DNA of 64,000 nucleotides from Sindora glabra. Lineage: Eukaryota; Streptophyta; Magnoliopsida; Fabales; Fabaceae. The stretch spans positions 73,971,317-74,035,316 of the forward strand of contig CM035233.1 of assembly GCA_020226215.1 (NCBI GenBank), given 5' to 3'. The notes below the pieces were generated by a model that was given only the letters and a program-made list of their open reading frames with translations, did not search any database and was not told the DNA's origin. Below are positions 12,905 through 24,379 of the stretch, piece by piece. A program made the translations under genes and the position numbers. Within the stretch, counting starts at the first letter, position 1. Every line of letters begins with the position of its first letter.

Positions 12905-15355
12905 CTAGAATGTTTCTTCTGTCTTCAGAAAATTATAATATTCAAGTTGGGTCATCTCCCCACCCGTTCCTGGGTCGAACTGGCACCGATAGAAGCTGCA
13001 TATAAGTTTTACAAAAATGGAAATTAATCAAATTTTAATCCTCCGTCAAAGAAAGCACCAAAAAAGGGGTTTGAAAAAAAAATGCACCGGTAAAACATAA
13101 ATCACGTTAAAAAAAACTTAGTTATTCAATTGAGTATTATAAAGCAAATAGAGGGTTTAGAATGTTTAAAGTATTATACATCAATCTTTACTCGAACAAG
13201 GTATAGTAAATTCTGGCTTTACTTACGACAATCAATGTACATGCATAGAAATAGAATGGTAGCCAATACAAAAAGTACACTTCTCAAATTGTAATTTAAC
13301 TAATGCCAAAAAAGAAAAAAAATGTAATTTAACGCATCCGTCCAGGTCCACTGTGTGTAACTGTGTACCTCGGATCTCTAACAAACAAAAAGGAACATAT
13401 GACAAACCAAGAATAGATATACGGTCCGGTAAAGAAATACCTGCCATCCATGCCAAGTATCACAACTGTGTTCTTCTGGTGACCGAAGGCAACAACATAT
13501 TGCATACCTTCATGCAAGCGAAACTGAGCCACTGACCACTCTGAGCTGAAATACTTGGGCAAGACACCTGAACAACCATAACAGTTGATATGCTCACAGG
13601 TAATGACCAGTTCGATTTTCAGAGTAAACAATTACAACTGATGCTCTTCTTAGTACATAGTATGATGTTAGCAACATGATGCACCCAATTTTCATACCTG
13701 ATATCTTATTACTAAGGATGGAGAAGCGCACAAACCTTTAATGAAAGAAAGAGAGGAAACAGCTGATGGGTTAGCCGGATTAGATTCAGATGGACTATGT
13801 GATCTTTCATGGCCCAGTAGTCCTGACTCGACCTTTAGGCTGAAGACGTGAACAGTGCCCTTGTCACTTGAGACAGCCAACCATTGTGCGGTAGCAGAGA
13901 AAGCAAGGCTGTATATCTCCGCTCGGTCAGCACCCCTTCGTACCTGAAATTATCATCCAATTTATTTACACAACACCCAACTTCCAAAATTGTATCGTGT
14001 AAACCTAGCATAAGCTTGTTCAATAAACCTTAGTAGCATTCATAGGTTTAAACCTCCTAATAAAATTCCATCCTTTTTCTTCTTAAATTTCTAGGTGCCA
14101 ATGAAAATATCAAGAAAATGAACTAGATTTTGCAGTCACAACAATATTTATTTTGCTTAATCTTCATTGAATGCATCCTTAAACTGACAAGATCCACTTC
14201 ATATACACATGATGGCACTTTATGAAAGTTTAGGCAACTAATGGGAGTTGATTGATTCAAAATTTCAAATCATTAAATGTTAAAGGAGCCATGCAAAAGC
14301 ATGCAGCAGGAGGTCAATACACTGGCTCTTAAACCTCCTCATTGAAAAGTAAGCGTTTAACCCTGAATATGGGGCTACTTATTATCCCATCATCTTGAAA
14401 CATTGCAAGTCCAACATAATATTTCTTTTAATCGCTTCGCATCTACCTTAAGGGTATTGAATATCAAGAAGAACATAATAGTTCGAAACAATTTCTATGG
14501 TATGCATTGACGCATAAATAATACATAAACATGTAATGTAATAAAAACAAGATTCGATTCAGTTACCTCCTGGAGCAATGAGCCATCTAAAGTATTATAA
14601 ATCCTAATTAGAGTCCCCTTACTGCTAGCTGTGGCAAGCAAGCGCCCATCCTGGGTAAGTGCGAAGCAAGCAATTCTAGAATCATGCGCCATTATAAATT
14701 TGGTCCTCTTTGATGCATAATGCTCCACCCTCACCTGACCCTTCTGCAACCCAGGACACACCAACACCATTGTCCCTGAAACATGCGAAACCTCACACAA
14801 ACCCTTTGGGTTAGCAATTGTCTCGATTTGGTGCAATACCTTGAGATCGGCGAAATTGTATACAAATATCTTATGCCCCAAAACAACCACAATTCTATCC
14901 CTCCTTAGACGAACCCCTTTCACCTCAGATCGAAACGACAACTCGCCGATGCACCGTGATTGATGATCATCCCAAATCATAACTTTATTAATTGAGTATC
15001 TTGGGTCAGGTCCACCTCCAACGAAAGCAAGAATGTTGCACCGAAATAGCATCTGAACCAATCCAACTCCACCACTGGGACCAAAATCACGCCGAAAGAT
15101 CTCTCGAAAAGGGTCGCAATTGTAGATGCGGAACCCATTATCCGTGCCAGCGGAAAAGCAACCGGAATCTTGATTGAAAGAGAGATGAAGGAGGGTGGGA
15201 ATTGGGGCCATATCCGAATTCGCCGTCATGTTGAGAGAATTAGGGTTTTGGGTAGGAGGAGAAAGGGTTCCTGAAGGAGGAGTTTCATCGGATTCTCCTT
15301 GATAGGAATCTTCGGTTGCGGATTCCGGGACGAAAAGAGTTTGAGCGTGCGCCAT
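12905..15355 (-). CDS. ATG18A: ATG18a-like autophagy PROPPIN (four exons, 404 aa)
   Basis: Reading the minus strand, the exons are 15355-14567, 13943-13736, 13567-13441 and 12995-12905 (789, 208, 127 and 91 bp). All junctions are GT-AG and the sum is 405 codons with the stop. After a low-complexity N-terminus rich in S, T and P (about residues 1-45), WD-type blades begin at LLHLSFNQDSGCFSAGTDNG. The phosphoinositide-binding motif appears as VRRGADRAEIYS exactly at the start of exon 2 (residues 264-267). Later blades include AQWLAVSSDKGTVHVFSL, SSEWSVAQFRL and VAFGHQKNTVVILGMDG; the C-terminus is GGEMTQLEYYNFLK. PROPPINs bind PI3P and PI(3,5)P2 on the forming autophagosome, working with ATG2 and ATG9. 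The length fits plant ATG18a-type proteins (about 400-430 aa). Exon 4 is tiny and lies 446 bp from exon 3, so gene finders may miss it; without it, read-through of exon 3 gives a false C-terminus. The frame is intact. Confidence 0.93.
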
Positions 15356-16529
15356 TAGGGTCGGATTGAAGAATTTTCAGGCAAACGTTGGGATTGCGTC
15401 AAGTTCTGATGGAATCATCAGACTGGATTGGATCGTGGAAGGTAGATGAGAAATCTTGGATTGGGAGCTGTGTTAAGCTTGTACCAGATGCTCGACAGAG
15501 TAGAAGCTTACGCAAACCTTAATCGTTCTCTCCAAATTCTATTCCTATTTCCCTTCGAACGATTCGTCGTGTATCCCACAACAGAACTGATCAACCAGAC
15601 CAAAAGAAAAAATGGGAGATAAAGGGGGAAAGCAGTGGGAGACGCAATTGTAAGAAGACACTTTACATAATTATTCAACACCAACCGAAAAAAAAAAAAA
15701 TGCTTTGGCAATGAAAAATAAAAGGTAAATAAACTAACTTCCACCTAAGTTTATTGAAATTATGCAGAATTCTCCTATAATATCAAATTTTACACACCGG
15801 TCCATGAAAAGGGTCAATGTTGAGAATATTGGACGTTTTATTTCCTGATGTATACCTACTAATATAATTTTCAGTCAAATTATTTATGAAATAGCTAAAA
15901 TAGCTATATTATTGATCTACGGATGCTTTCATTTTGCGAAACCATAGCCTTGGTTATCATCCTTATCTCTAAGGAAAAAAATAGACAATGCCTTTTATGT
16001 TTGAAGCTTCATTTGTGAATTGAGTTGAGTGTTGAGGGTACATTTATTTGTTCTCTCCTCACCAATTAGACGGTTGTTTTAGGTTTATATCGTTTTGTTA
16101 TTTTGGGTTCTTCGGTTCGTGGCGGGTTTGAATAATTTTGATGTTTTAACATTAAAATATGAATTATTTCATATTTCCCTGAAGTTAGTTTATGTATTGA
16201 GGGAAACAAAGTTAAAAAGGGATGACACTACAATTTGAAGTGAAATTCTTAGTTAACTAATGCATATATAATTTGTGTGTTGATTGCATCAATTTTAATT
16301 TTTATTGATAATAGAGATATTAATTAATTAAGAAATTTTGACAATTTAAAATAGAAATAGAACGTAAACCACAATCAAAAGCGTGACAATATCAAAATGT
16401 AAGCCAAGATGAGGAAGGTAAAGACAAAGTAATCGCAAACTCATTAGAAGAGGATCAATATGTCCAGCAAAAGTCCAAGTATTTTAATTATGATTATCTT
16501 TCCTTTATTATCTAATTGTTATTTATTCA
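15356..16529. other. ATG18a-like promoter/5' UTR and intergenic spacer
   Basis: The first 200-400 bases are the mixed-composition 5' flank of the minus-strand ATG18a-like gene. A clear TATA box could not be fixed. The rest is spacer without a supported gene. Confidence 0.45.
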
Positions 16530-16711
16530 CCACCGACAGTTGGTCCGAATGGTTGGGAACTCAGTCTCCTTAAACAAGGTCTCGAATTCAAATCTTATGA
16601 ATGAAGAAAATTGTTGTTGAGAGAACTTTGCCCCCATATTAAATCCAATCAGACTCAACTTCGGATTAGTCGGAGCCCAATGAGGCTATAAGGGGTCCAC
16701 AGATGGAAAAC
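16530..16711 (+). mobile_element. tRNA-derived SINE with perfect 16-bp target duplication
   Basis: The 182-bp body is bounded by the identical 16-mers AATTGTTATTTATTCA at 16514-16529 and 16712-16727. Near the 5' end, GTTGGTCCGAATGGTTGGGA resembles the A-box region of class II (Ser/Leu) tRNA genes. About 35 bases on, GGTCTCGAATTCAAATCTT resembles a B box. A tRNA-unrelated body with GAACTTTGCCCCCATATTAA and CGGATTAGTCGGAGCCCAAT follows, ending GGAAAAC. Variable-length perfect target duplications are typical of LINE-driven SINE insertion. The unmutated duplication argues for a fairly recent event. Confidence 0.8.
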
Positions 16712-16727
16712 AATTGTTATTTATTCA

Positions 16728-17284
16728 AATTAAACATTCATTTGATAAAAGATTTTTTTACTAATTTCGTACCTTATCTATTTAAATTAATCCAAAATAG
16801 CCAATGTCACATAATTATTCAGAAGTGATTTAATTCATATAGGAAATAAGTTCCTACAAGAAATTAAATTCCTAAAGAAGTTACTTTTTATGTGAATTTT
16901 TTGAAATTTTTTTACTATTACTTGGTTAATATAAAGAAAGTCACATTTCCTAATAAATAGAAATTATCTAAAGAAGAGTGGATAAATGATTTCCCATATT
17001 ATATGAGAAATACAATTTCCTAAGAAGTTTTGTCTTATTTCATTTTTATGATAGTGAGGAAATAAATAATTCAGTAATTTTCTATTTCTTAGAAAATATA
17101 ATTTTTTACATTTTTGTTATGAATCAAATGACTACTCAATGATTTAATTACGTTACTATATCATAAATGATAATAAATATGAAAGATGATTAACTACTCA
17201 ATGATTTAATTACGTTATTATATCATAAATGATAGTAAACATGAAAGATGATTAACGAGTGTATGTGGCAATAATTTTTAAGTG

Positions 17285-17320
<36 letters not shown>

Positions 17321-17573
17321 TATTAATAAAAATTTTGGTAAAATATTTATTTTTATATGATCAGGACGTAAGAATGTCGCAAATCCATTTCTCCTGTAAA
17401 AATATACTAGGAGACTATAAAGAGTAGAATAATTCTTGGAAATGTACTACTTTTTCTTAATTGGAACCAAAAATACTATGGATTCCCTCTCCTAACATTT
17501 ACCACAACAAAAAATTCTGCAAAGGGGGTGCAACCCTACGATGTCAAAAGAAAAAAAAAATTGCTAACTCAAC
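16728..17573. other. Intergenic spacer and 3' flank of the SRC2-like gene
   Basis: AT-rich spacer containing the 62-bp duplication and the (ATA)n run. The last 110 bases are the probable 3' untranslated region of the minus-strand C2 gene. No gene is seen here. Confidence 0.5.
17131..17254. repeat. 62-bp tandem duplication
   Basis: Two adjacent copies (17131-17192 and 17193-17254) share ACTACTCAATGATTTAATTA and the rest of the unit with few differences. It is non-coding and looks like a recent local slippage duplication. A trinucleotide (ATA)n run follows at about 17287-17318. Confidence 0.8.
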
Positions 17574-18392
17574 TCAATCTGAGTCTGAGCTAGAGGAGCC
17601 CGAGCCCGACTTTTCACCACCACCCCCGGCCTCAACGCCTAGGGCATTCATGGCCTCACCCAGTATTAAACCACCCAAAAATCCAGCAGTCGCTCCTATT
17701 GCCTTTCCTATCCCTCCCTTTTTCTTGCCTTTTTTATGTTTCTTATCTTTTTTGGGTTTGTCATGTTGCTGGTACCCATATCCCAGTGCTGGTGCTGGGG
17801 CTGGATACCCACCAGAAACTGGATACCTGCTTGATGATGGACCAGGATAACCATTTCCTCCCGTAGGCGGGTATGCGGGTTGCGGGTATCCGGAAACAGC
17901 CGGTGGGTATGCCCCTTGGGATGGATAATCGGATCCTGAGTAATCCGATGGATAGGCCATTTCCCTCTGGGTGTCGCCGGTGAGTTTCGGTCCGAACTTG
18001 TAATTCATTTCCAAGGAACCCTTGACCTTACCCGATGGTACTGTCACGCCATAGCTCACGAATTTCAATTCATTACCAGTTCCGTCATAGCAATCGAGCA
18101 GTTCCCTGATCGGAACACGAATCTCTCCAACTACTGGATCGACGGCGAAACTCTTGTCCGATTTGAGGGTGACTGAAAGGAAAAGAAGGCCCTGTTTGGC
18201 TGCATTTTCGTCGACGGCGAATTTGAAGGTTTGGTTCCATTTAGGGTGGGAACCAGAGTCTTTATCGACATTAGACTTGAACTTTTGTGAGCCCGAATAG
18301 CCGGCGAGGCTGACGACGGCGTAGACATCCATTGAGGACTTCTTGAGGCCGTGGGCTTCGATGAGGGTGACCTCGAAAGGAATGCCGTACAT
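17574..18392 (-). CDS. SRC2: SRC2-like C2-domain protein (single exon, 272 aa)
   Basis: The frame opens MYGIPFEVTLIEAHGLKKS, the typical start of SRC2-type C2 domains. It continues with VYAVVSLAG, KWNQTFKFAVDE, FLSVTLKSD and VGEIRVPIRELL, giving a C2 domain over about residues 1-115. Next comes a region rich in Y, P and G (about 135-205) with repeated GYP/AYP steps, then a lysine cluster (KPKKDKKHKKGKKK). A glycine-rich hydrophobic stretch (IGKAIGATAGFLGGLILG) could touch or enter a membrane. The tail is G/S-rich and ends in acidic SSDSD. Such proteins bind membranes in a calcium-linked manner and respond to cold and other stress; that role comes from family knowledge. The frame extends 16 codons upstream without an ATG, so the start at 18392 is chosen. 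There are no introns. The frame is intact. Confidence 0.9.
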   Translation of the reverse strand: MYGIPFEVTLIEAHGLKKSSMDVYAVVSLAGYSGSQKFKSNVDKDSGSHPKWNQTFKFAVDENAAKQGLLFLSVTLKSDKSFAVDPVVGEIRVPIRELLDCYDGTGNELKFVSYGVTVPSGKVKGSLEMNYKFGPKLTGDTQREMAYPSDYSGSDYPSQGAYPPAVSGYPQPAYPPTGGNGYPGPSSSRYPVSGGYPAPAPALGYGYQQHDKPKKDKKHKKGKKKGGIGKAIGATAGFLGGLILGEAMNALGVEAGGGGEKSGSGSSSSDSD

Positions 18393-18466
18393 GTTCAGGG
18401 GACGAGAATGGAGAAATAGGAATTGGATAAGATGTTTCAAAGATGGTGAGAGACATAGTTGTGCTG

Positions 18467-18477
18467 TGTATATATAG
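18467..18477 (-). promoter_or_regulatory. TATA box of the SRC2-like gene
   Basis: The minus strand reads CCCTATATATACAC here, about 80 bases before the start codon. This leaves a short 5' untranslated region of about 50 bases. An out-of-frame ATG at 18456 lies only about 20 bases below the box, so it is probably upstream of the transcript start and not an upstream reading frame. Confidence 0.65.
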
Positions 18478-19119
18478 GGAGAGGATGCAGGGAAGTGGAG
18501 GCAGAGGTTTAATCCCCATCTGGCAATGACTCATCCTTCTTTCTTTCCTTGGGTGGTTCGTAACGAAATATTTGATCCTCTCAGCATCCTTCGAGCCTCG
18601 CGGATGGTTTGAAAATATTCTATAAAAAGATTTTCTTTTCTTTTTTTAAGTCCAGAAGGGAAAAAAAAAAGGGACACGAAAAAAAGAAAAAAAATGTTTC
18701 CTCAATGAGAAGAAAAAAAAAGAATAGAAAAAATATATTTGTTGTGAAAATAATACTAAAATGATAAATAAATAAAAAGAATAGAAAGATAGAAAAATAA
18801 ATAAAAAATATAATAAATGTGTAAATTTCTTTCACACTTTTCGTAGTATAAATCCTACAAACATAAAGTGATAATTATCACAATTGATAATTGTAATGTT
18901 AATTATCTCTTGATAATTATCTATTATTAGTTATAATCGGATATTGAGCAAATATCAATTACAATACAAAATATATATTGAGCAATTGTAATTGAATATA
19001 TATTTAAATAAATTGATTTCAATTATTAGATTTAAAATCAAACCAATTTGTAAAAGATAATTTGCATATCATACATAATAAAATATATAACAATAATCAA
19101 ACATGAAATTTGATTTAGT
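18478..19119. repeat. SRC2-like promoter, then a dispersed AT-rich repeat with dyad words
   Basis: After the promoter, 18865-18965 carries AAGTGATAATTATCACAATT and further TGATAATTATC words. The same arrangement recurs at about 36880-36985 (AAGTGATAACTATCACAATT). The two copies match over about 100 bases with many changes. It is probably an old MITE or LTR end. No gene is seen. Confidence 0.5.
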
Positions 19120-19461
19120 AAAAGTTATGAAATAATTAATATTTTTAAATTCGGCACGACCCAATTGGTTCAACTAGCCAGACCCTCATTCGGGCTTTAT
19201 AATGGGTCAGTTATAGCCTCAAATCTAGTCTAAGGAAAAAATTTGAATTGAATTGGTAAGATTCGGTAAAAAATCAATCAAACTGTTAACCCGTGTGACT
19301 TGTTAAACTAATTCTTCTATCCTTTTTAATATATTAGCCAAAGTCCGAACTTTCCAAAGAAGTTGTAGAAGCCCAATGCCAATTGAAAAGAGCCCAAGTT
19401 GCCTAAGTTCAACGTAACCTTATGATGAAATGACACAACACAGCAGTGTTGTTGTTGTTAG

Positions 19462-19988
19462 GAATCAAATCACTAAATGAAACAAACCTAACTTATTCTC
19501 TCTTCCTTTTGTTAAGTTTGTTCTTCCTGTTGGAGTCACTTAAGTCAATGAGTTTTGTTTACAACTGTTCGAACTTTGGCAATGACACTTTATTACAACA
19601 ATTTAGCAAATAAATTCATGGAGTAATGGACCTTCGGTATCACGAATTAGCTTCAATAACCTAATAGTAATTTTGGAAGTCTATGACTTTTTGTTCTATT
19701 TATTGTTACTTCGATCTCTAATTATCATAGTGAACCAAATCAGATAAACCTAGCTAATCTTCTTTATTCCTTCATTCTCCCAGTTAGAGTAACTTGAGTG
19801 AGTTTTATTTGTAACTTTTTGGTAGCACAATAACATTTTAGCTTCATTCTTTTCTAGTTCAACAGACAAATTCATGAAGTGTAGCAAACTTCCAACATCA
19901 TGAAAACATTAGCTTCGACAACCTAATGATAATTTTGGAAGTCTTTATCTTTCTATTTGTTGTAGCTTATCTCTCATTGATTATTGTA
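19462..19988. repeat. Imperfect tandem duplication, unit about 265 bp
   Basis: Unit 1 (about 19462-19728) and unit 2 (about 19729-19988) share the same order of words: AAACCTAxCTxATTCT, AGTxACTTxAGT, GAGTTTTxTTTxxAACT, CAAATAAATTCATGxAGT, ATTAGCTTCxAxAACCTAAT and AATTTTGGAAGTCT. They are well diverged, so the duplication is old. No coding content is seen. Confidence 0.65.
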
Positions 19989-20779
19989 GCTTACAAGTTA
20001 CATTGGATTCAAGATCTTGAAATTTTTCTTTAAAAATAAGAATCTTGTTTGAAATAGAGAAATTATTTCATGTAAAAACTAGAAACTAATAATAAGGTAT
20101 GATATGGAGAAATTTTTTGTGAGTTTCAATCTTTATTGTATGTGGCATCCACTCCATTCTGAGAAAAGAAAAATGGAATTGTGAGGATTTGATTATATCA
20201 AATTATTTATAAGATGATGGGTGTTAGAAAAATTGAAAAATTTGTTAATAAGGTTATGGTTTTTATGTGAAAGTGTTTTGGCAAACATCAACACAATAAC
20301 ATGCCATTTTCAATAATCAATCAAAAGCCACCTATGTGTCATCCTCATTATTATATTTTCATAACTCTAAAACCAACCTTTCATTAATGAAGGCTATATT
20401 ATTATTTTTAAGTATATTAACAAAATCAAGAATTTTGAATTTAAAATCCTTACTATGTTATTTAAACTAATTCTTATTGTTAATTCACATTTTAATTTTA
20501 ATTTTTTCCAATGGAATAGAAGAATGTCACAACCAATAATATACAAAGAAACATGCTCTTTTATTTTTTAAAGTTCTATATAGATTTCCACTCTTACTAT
20601 ATCACACTCTTTTATTTAAGTTATATATAGATTTTTTTACTCTTATTCTACATCATGCTCTTTTGTTTAAATGTAGGATATACTATCTTCCTCAGTTAGC
20701 CAATCAACAGTTGTATTTTTAACACAATCTATTAGAGTAAAAATAGATATCACATGGAACTATTATATAGAAAGTGTAA

Positions 20780-22940
20780 ACTCAAAGGGAAAAAATCTTG
20801 AAATGCTTGTATTATGCAAAAGAAATCAAAGGTGGAAAGATAAATAAAATAAAACTACATTTTGTCAAAAGAAAGGATGAAGTTTAAGCATGTTCAAAAA
20901 TTTCAAATGATGTTCAATATCAAATTGAATAGTATTTGAAAAAGACTAAAGGAAAGAGAAAGAAATAACCTACCCAAGCTTAATGGGAGGAAGATACATA
21001 TACTCAAAATACTACACCATTTAATGGAGATACACTAAAGATAAAAGAAATACATCATAAATAATTTTAAGAAAAAGGTAAAACAAAGGTAAGTGAAAGT
21101 ATTGAAAAGATATTTGTACTAAATCATCAATAAAAAATACATTAGTAGGTAAAGTAGCTTGGAAATTGCTAGATTTTTTTATAATAATTATATCACATTA
21201 AATGTAGTGAATTTAGCTTACTTATGATTCTAAAAAATGTTTAATGTTATAATAGTATTAGGTCTTAGTTATAAGGCTCTAACTTATTATGTAATGAGAA
21301 TTAATTTATTGTATGATATGAAAATTGAAGTTTAGCTATTAATTGATTCTTGTAGAAGTAATTAGGAAGACACTGATTACATAATAATGGTTGATGGTTT
21401 GCAATATCAGAAAAATAGAGAACTCATTAATTTTCATATTTAATGTCTAGTTGGCATTACTTTTATTAAATTTACAGATGCTTCAAATATTATTCAGGAT
21501 GTAAGAAAATTTTGTAAGTTGTTTGAAGACAAGGTTAAGTTTACTAAGGCAAGTAATATTGTCCATTTGGTTATTGATAATGTTGCTAACTAGTCATCTT
21601 ATGTTGTATATTACTTAAACTTGATTTTAATAGAAATTAGTAAGATGAAACTTGTAAGTAGTCTAGCAAAACGTGCATTAATGATAACCAAGTTTATTTA
21701 TAATTATGCATTTTTATTAACTTGGTTAAGAAAAAGAGAAAGATAGATAGAAATTGTACATTCAAGTCTAAAAGATAGATAGAAATCGTACATTCAAGTC
21801 TAACTCATTTTACTACAATTTTTATTACTTTGAAAAGTATTCAAGAACAAAAGCATAATCTTATAGCATTAGTAGCTAGTAAGGCATATATTAATTCTAG
21901 ATACTCTAAAGATCAAAGGCTAAAGATGTTGTTATTATCCTTTTAAATGATAAATTTTGGAATAACTATACTATTGTAACTTAAATTATAGCTCTACTTA
22001 TTCGAGTATTGAGAATTGTTAATGCAAATGAAAGGCCTCCATTAAGTTATATGTATAATGTCATATATAGGATAAGGAAAGCTATTAAGAACATTTTCTT
22101 TAATAAAAAGTTATTGTACAAGCCTTATACTACAAAAATAAAAAATAAGTAAGATAAGTAACTTTGTTAGAAACTTCATGCTAATGCATATTATTGAGTC
22201 CAATTTTTGCCTATAATAAAAAAAATTTCTCCATCAAATGAGGGGTGCAACAAGGATTCCTTCATGTTTTGAAAGCAAAATTAAGTTAAACAAAACTAGA
22301 TTCCTAAAAGAAAGCATGCTTTATCATGAAAGGCATAAAAGTTTCAATAGTTAAATAACTCTTGAAGCTTCAAAAAATATATTGCTTAGTAAGAATTTTA
22401 GTTTATACAAATTATTTTTATATTGTGTTATTTAAATTATGATTAAAATGATTGACTTGATTTTTTTATTTTTATTGTGATTTGTAATAGATCAATGGTG
22501 GAAGAATTTTGGGTATAATACTTTTAATGTACAAAAGTTTGCTATCACTCTTTTAAACCAAACAATATCTTCTTTGGGTTTTGAAAGAAATTGGAGTGTC
22601 TTTGAAAGTATACACACCAAGAAAAGAAACAAATTAGAGCATCAAAGGTTGAATGATCTTATATTTATTCATTACAATTTGTGCTTGGAAAATATGTAAT
22701 ACTATTTAGTGCTTTGTTCAATTTGTTACTAATAATTAGTGCATATGAAAGTATAATATTCATAACTTACTTGCTACATACTTTATAGGGATTTAAACAA
22801 AAATAAATCATTTGATCCTACTGACTATGAAAGCGTTGATAAAACTTAATTTTGAATTATAGAAGAAGATGATTCACCATTACTTAATTACAAGGAAATA
22901 GAGAGAATGCTATATAATAATAAAGCAATTGTAAAGCTTT
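20780..22940 (+). pseudogene. hAT-family transposase remnant
   Basis: The order of hAT transposase segments is visible with stops and frame changes between them. A decayed BED-finger region reads KEIKGGKINKIKLHFVKRKD (about 20815-20880). The catalytic-core start reads FTDASNIIQDVRKFCKLFED...VHLVIDNVAN (about 21470-21590). The region after the decayed cysteine/histidine block reads FIYNYAFLLTWLRKRE, then LTHFTTIFITLKSIQEQKHN. The C-terminal dimerisation domain is at 22490-22699 with WWKNFG, SSLGFERNWSVFESIHTKKR and HQRLNDL, open for 69 codons. A C-terminal acidic extension (IIEEDDSPLLNY) follows. The core aspartates lie in damaged frames and no full-length protein can be made. A 32-bp local duplication (21739 and 21771) adds to the damage. 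The family is certain from the C-terminal block. Confidence 0.85.
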
Positions 22941-23600
22941 CATTTACAAATCGAGAATGTTAATTTTCTTTCTTTTATACATGAAACTTATTTTAAACCA
23001 CTTTTTTCCCTTTAAACTTCTACGTATCAAAATAACATCATGAGCTTTAAAATATTCAAAATTATTCTAATCTTTTTAAGGTTCTAATAATTTCTTTTTT
23101 TTTAATTTGATGATATAATTGAAGATGATATTCAAGCACCAAGCATGTAACTCCATTGGAGGATTTAAGCTTAATTCTACAAGATAAGGATCATAATATT
23201 AATAGAGATGACTTTGATAATGATTGTACCATGGCTTAGTTTAATCAAGTTCCTCCCATAGTTGATAAATATTAAAATAATAAATATTTTTCTCATTTAT
23301 AGTAATTACTAAGTGAAAAGAATTTGACTTGTGTGAATATAATTTGAATTAAAGACAAAATATTGTTATTTACCTTTTATGTGAATGAAAATTGTATTGG
23401 ATGATTGTAGTAAAATTAATATTTATTTATTATATTTTATAAATATAGTAATGCAATATATAGGTATGTGTAATATATAATATTATATATAAAAATACAA
23501 CAATGATAATTGAATCAATTCAACCTTCACTTATTTATCTTATTGGATTGATAGCTGGGCTAAGTTTTAATACATTAAAAATAACTATAAAGTTCACAAC

Positions 23601-24379
23601 AAATTTTCATTCAAGAAAAGCTATCATTGTAGGTTATTAAAATTATCATTTGATAACATTTTTCACATATTCATATATAATCCAACTATAATTACACAAT
23701 TTGTAACTTTAATTCCAATTGTTGAATATTTTATGTCAAATAGTTTGATCAAACTTTGAAAAATTCATATAAGACATTATTAAGATATCCTAAACTAAAA
23801 TGAATTATGAACCTTGCAATTGAGATGCACAATTTACACTGGTTACAATCCTAGGTTTCTTGTACATAACTTTTCACTTCCCAAGCTCTCACAAAATTGG
23901 AAAATCAAACACTTTGCCCATTATATGAGTTAATTTATTAAGTTGAAACACAGAAAATATAAAATTTGATGTTGTACATATTGATCATAATTTAATCAAC
24001 TAAAATATTGAAATAAAATGTTCATAAAATAAAAAAATTAATACAAATTTTGTTTCATTTGTAATATGTAAAATATATAACAAATTATAAAATTTTTATA
24101 AAGTTGCATCTTTTATAAAAGCATTTATATAAATTTAAAATACATATTAAAACATTATCTTACTAATTACTTTAAAGAATTATTATTTTTAATTAATTTG
24201 TTAATTTATATAGTATTTTTAGAAAGACTTATATTATTATAATACTTAAAGGGTAGGATTAGTATTAACTAAAAAGGGTCAATGTATGTTAGCATTTAAA
24301 GGAGGCTTGTGAAGTTTTTGAAAATAGTAGGAAAGTCAATGAATTAGGCCTAAACCACAAAAGGTGAACAAAATTTACC
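23601..24379. other. AT-rich spacer
   Basis: No gene or clear repeat boundary is seen. It may include the decayed 3' LTR of the older copia element whose reverse transcriptase lies to the right, but no second LTR copy was found to prove it. Confidence 0.4.

Larger units (their letters stand above)
19120..23600 (+). mobile_element. Degenerate hAT transposon (approximate limits)
   Basis: The limits are inferred from subterminal-style sequence around a hAT transposase remnant. On the left (19146-19320) are words such as GACCCAATTGGTTCAACTAG and TTAACCCGTGTGACTTG, of the kind found near the ends of plant hAT elements. On the right (about 23500-23580) a loosely complementary GGATTGATAGCTGGGCTAAG occurs. 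Exact terminal repeats and the target duplication could not be fixed. The imperfect tandem duplication at 19462-19988 falls inside. Confidence 0.4.

Noticed and set aside
13232..13456. Extended C-terminus of the ATG18a-like protein through 13329-13441
   Set aside because: It results from reading past the exon 3 donor at 13440; the conserved C-terminus is in the exon at 12995-12905.
17461..17850. Plus-strand 129-codon frame
   Set aside because: It is the antisense shadow of the SRC2-like coding exon and its 3' flank.
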